NCBI GenBank assembly: GCA_011319805.1
Contig: SJRY01000150.1
Span: 1 to 58,412 of the forward strand
Direction of reading: 5' to 3'
Source of the DNA: Macrocybe gigantea
Taxonomy: Eukaryota; Basidiomycota; Agaricomycetes; Agaricales; Callistosporiaceae
DNA: 58,412 nt
Shown: positions 56,412-58,412 of the stretch, piece by piece
Layout of the letters: the number at the start of each line of letters is the position of its first letter
How positions within the stretch are numbered: the stretch's first letter is position 1
Translations under genes and position numbers: made by a program
The notes under the pieces: model-generated
The model's database searches: none
The model's input: only the letters and a program-made list of their open reading frames with translations
Told to the model about the DNA's origin: nothing

Positions 56412-58412
56412 TCACCATTCGTTTAACCGGTTGAATTTCCTCCCTCCAGTAGAAAGACCTGGCTTCATTTTCCCTCTTCCACTCAAAGACCCGCCTTTAG
56501 CTTCCCGCTTCGATGCACGGGCAGATAGGCCAAGGTCAATATCTCGTTTCCAGAGGTGTGTAGGTGGACCGGGTTCAGTACCGTGTTTCCAGTTTGGAGG
56601 ATCGGCTGGGTCTCGCGTGTCCGTATCGAATCTGCACTCTGTGATTACGCCCTTCATCAGCTTGCGCCCCCACAGAGCCGAGGCCTCATTAGATAGCGTG
56701 GACATCTAGCTCACCCTCTCTGCTTTTTCCCAGACCTCGATAATCGCGAGCGATCACTTCATGTGCTAGATAAACCGGTATATTAGCGTCTCGCCCTTCC
56801 TCGGCTCAGCAGTCCAATGTGGAGCGACACAAACTAAGCTCACAGGGAGGCGCCGACCAGGACGAAGAAACAAGAAAGGATGAATATCCAGCTCGAGAAG
56901 TGCATCCTTGAAGGTGAGGAACGAAGGAATTGGGGGAATGGGTGTGTTATTGGAGCAGGGACGCAAAGGCTCTTTATGTTCGCGCCGTAGCAGCCAGCAT
57001 TCTTTTGAGAAATTTTCTCAAGGACCCTTGTTCCTAGACCCTGCAAATGTCCAGGAATTCCACAGCCATCATCTGCAGGCTATACTCCGGTCATGACCTC
57101 TTTTTCCGTCCCGAGCAACAAGCCGCCGAGCATCCACGTTCCTTCATCGCCTCGGGCACCTTGAACACATGCAACTCGCCTATCCGGACACTCCGATCTA
57201 CTTCCCGACACTCTGGGTGAGGCTTGGTCTTGGAACAACTTCACCGTGCGCCTGCCAAGTGTCTTCCCCGACCCTTTGTTGCAGTTATTGTCCCCAGCTA
57301 TGTGCTTTGAGAGGCCATAAAAGAGAAACCACGGGATTACAATCCACAGATGCATAAGGACGTCAGTCGCTATTGCCTGCCTCATCCTCTAGCCTTCTCA
57401 TAACAGTAAGTCGCAGTCATTCCTCCAGCCCCCATACTCGACTGTCGGCCCATCTTTGCCGCAGGTCCGGCATGAATGCAGCAAGCACCGAGATCGGTGC
57501 TCTTTGAACAACCATGACGGTGCCTTGCCTTGCTTCTTGGTTTTTGCTCTTCAAATAGCATTCAGTCTTAGTCGGAGATTTACACCCTGATTGGATGCCA
57601 TGACGATGTTCCTGGCTCGAATCAATCATGCATGCCAAGCTAGGTAGGCAGAAAAAAATTCTGGTGTCCTTGTCCTCTCTTGAGTTCCAGATTGCGCGTT
57701 GGTGAGGCATCCTTTAGGTCTTCGACTTGCTTTACCATTACACTTATGTCCAGACGATCCTGTCAATAAATATAGGCCTAATTCGGACTATACATACTTG
57801 ATGACGCCCTGACATCGGCATTTCATGAACTCATTAAACCTTTCCTGGCATTCAGCTGCATGCCCAGGTATTCTCGGCATTAACTGTTTGCCTTGTTCCT
57901 CTCGATAGGCGGTGCGAGGGCATGCGAGCACACTGTGTACATCGGGCAGCGGAATTACCGACGTTTTTTCCGTCCTAAGAAGAGTGGGCAAACGATCGGC
58001 GGAAACACCAGCAATTTCCAGATGTAAAGAACCACCGCCACCTAGCTTGTCCACCTCAACTTGTCGCGTTCACGCCATCGGATCTTCGATTGTACAGTAC
58101 ACGTTCTGTCACGATTACCTTGATGTTTTCTTAAGTCATCTGTACACTTCAGGACGATGTTTATGTGAGAATTCAAAGTAATGTTGCATCAAGCCAACGC
58201 CATCACCCCCGGATTTGATTGTGGGAGCTTGTAACCTTTCAGTGCGGTCGAATTCCCAAGGAATCGTCGCTCAGCGTTCTCTTCCAATCTCGTCTCAAGA
58301 AGACCTGTCACGCGTGACTTTTTTTCGATATTCAGAAGAAACACGGCATCAGTAAATATAACAAAACTGCACGGGTGGTTCGACCTGCGCGTTTTGTAAC
58401 CGTCTCTGCCAA
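56412..58412 (-). CDS. Unidentified multi-exon gene, 5' end beyond the window
   Basis: Several exon-sized open frames on the minus strand read like one gene. From the right edge: LLETRLEENAERRFLGNSTA (about 58310-58235); VDKLGGGGSLHLEIAGVSAD ... CQERFNEFMKCRCQGVIK, ending at a good donor (ATCAAG|GTATGT, near 57798); RIGELHVFKVPEAMKERGCS (about 57190-57100); FLTFKDALLELDIHPFLFLR ... GRRLP|GTGAGC (near 56845); HEVIARDYRGLGKSRE (near 56750); and a last exon STLSNEASALWGRKLMKGVI ... GRKFNRLNEW-stop at 56412. Joins between these are not proven. The product is Cys-containing (CRCQG, CSAACC) without obvious membrane helices. Family not recognised; truncated by the window. Confidence 0.45.

Noticed and set aside
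1..58412. CRISPR arrays, bacterial operons, Shine-Dalgarno sites, phage genes
   Set aside because: The sequence is eukaryotic (dense spliceosomal introns, VHS-GAT, ATG12); no regularly spaced repeats were seen.
1..58412. tRNA or rRNA genes
   Set aside because: I looked for GGTTCGA-type B boxes with a matching A box and found no convincing cloverleaf; a covariance-model scan would be decisive.

Overview
The window looks like nuclear DNA of a filamentous basidiomycete, most likely an Agaricomycete. Nearly every gene is cut by GT-AG introns of about 45-65 bp, genes lie close together on both strands, and several products belong to families typical of mushroom-forming fungi (a DUF6534-type seven-helix membrane protein, other multi-helix proteins, a CE16-type esterase, small cysteine-containing secreted proteins, a microexon-rich P450). 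Gene models below were built by hand from reading frames and splice signals; no database was searched.

Layout, left to right. 0-7.6 kb: a frameshifted CE16/GDSL esterase (+), a three-finger C2H2 regulator (-), an ear-less GGA (VHS-GAT) trafficking adaptor (-) and a conserved-looking unknown gene (-). 7.8-13.7 kb: an 8-Cys secreted protein (+), a 0.7 kb TIR element at a TA target, an unknown gene (-), and a tandem pair of paralogous secreted proteins (-) with identical TATA elements. 15.9-26.7 kb: a DUF6534-type membrane protein, a cytochrome P450 and a CAX-type Ca2+/H+ exchanger, all (-). 27.7-34 kb: a membrane protein (+), a 0.27 kb MITE, a decayed F-box copy and an intact F-box paralogue (+), a MITE made of two 167-bp inverted arms, and ATG12 (+). 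34-43 kb is sparse: a spliced 115-aa gene (-), an unidentified partial gene (+), and gene-poor DNA. 43-50 kb: a large NYN-domain protein (+) whose nuclease fold is interrupted by long low-complexity insertions, and a second seven-helix protein (+). 50-58.4 kb: glycyl-tRNA synthetase with a probable dual start (-), a bestrophin-family channel (-), and an unidentified gene (-) that runs off the right edge.

There is no operon-like logic. The recognisable genes are a mixture of housekeeping functions (glycyl-tRNA charging, autophagy conjugation, Golgi/endosome sorting, vacuolar calcium), membrane and secreted accessory genes, and small TA-target transposons.

Recurring feature: many otherwise intact coding regions are broken by single missing bases, and most of these can be repaired by lengthening a short homopolymer by one base. 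I read this as probable homopolymer undercalling in the source sequence rather than widespread pseudogenes. The exception is the F-box copy at 29.6 kb, which has a deletion and in-frame stops. The most interesting biology is the tandem secreted protein family, the split NYN domain, the long-hairpin MITE beside ATG12, and the spliced mini-ORF inside the 8.5 kb TIR element.
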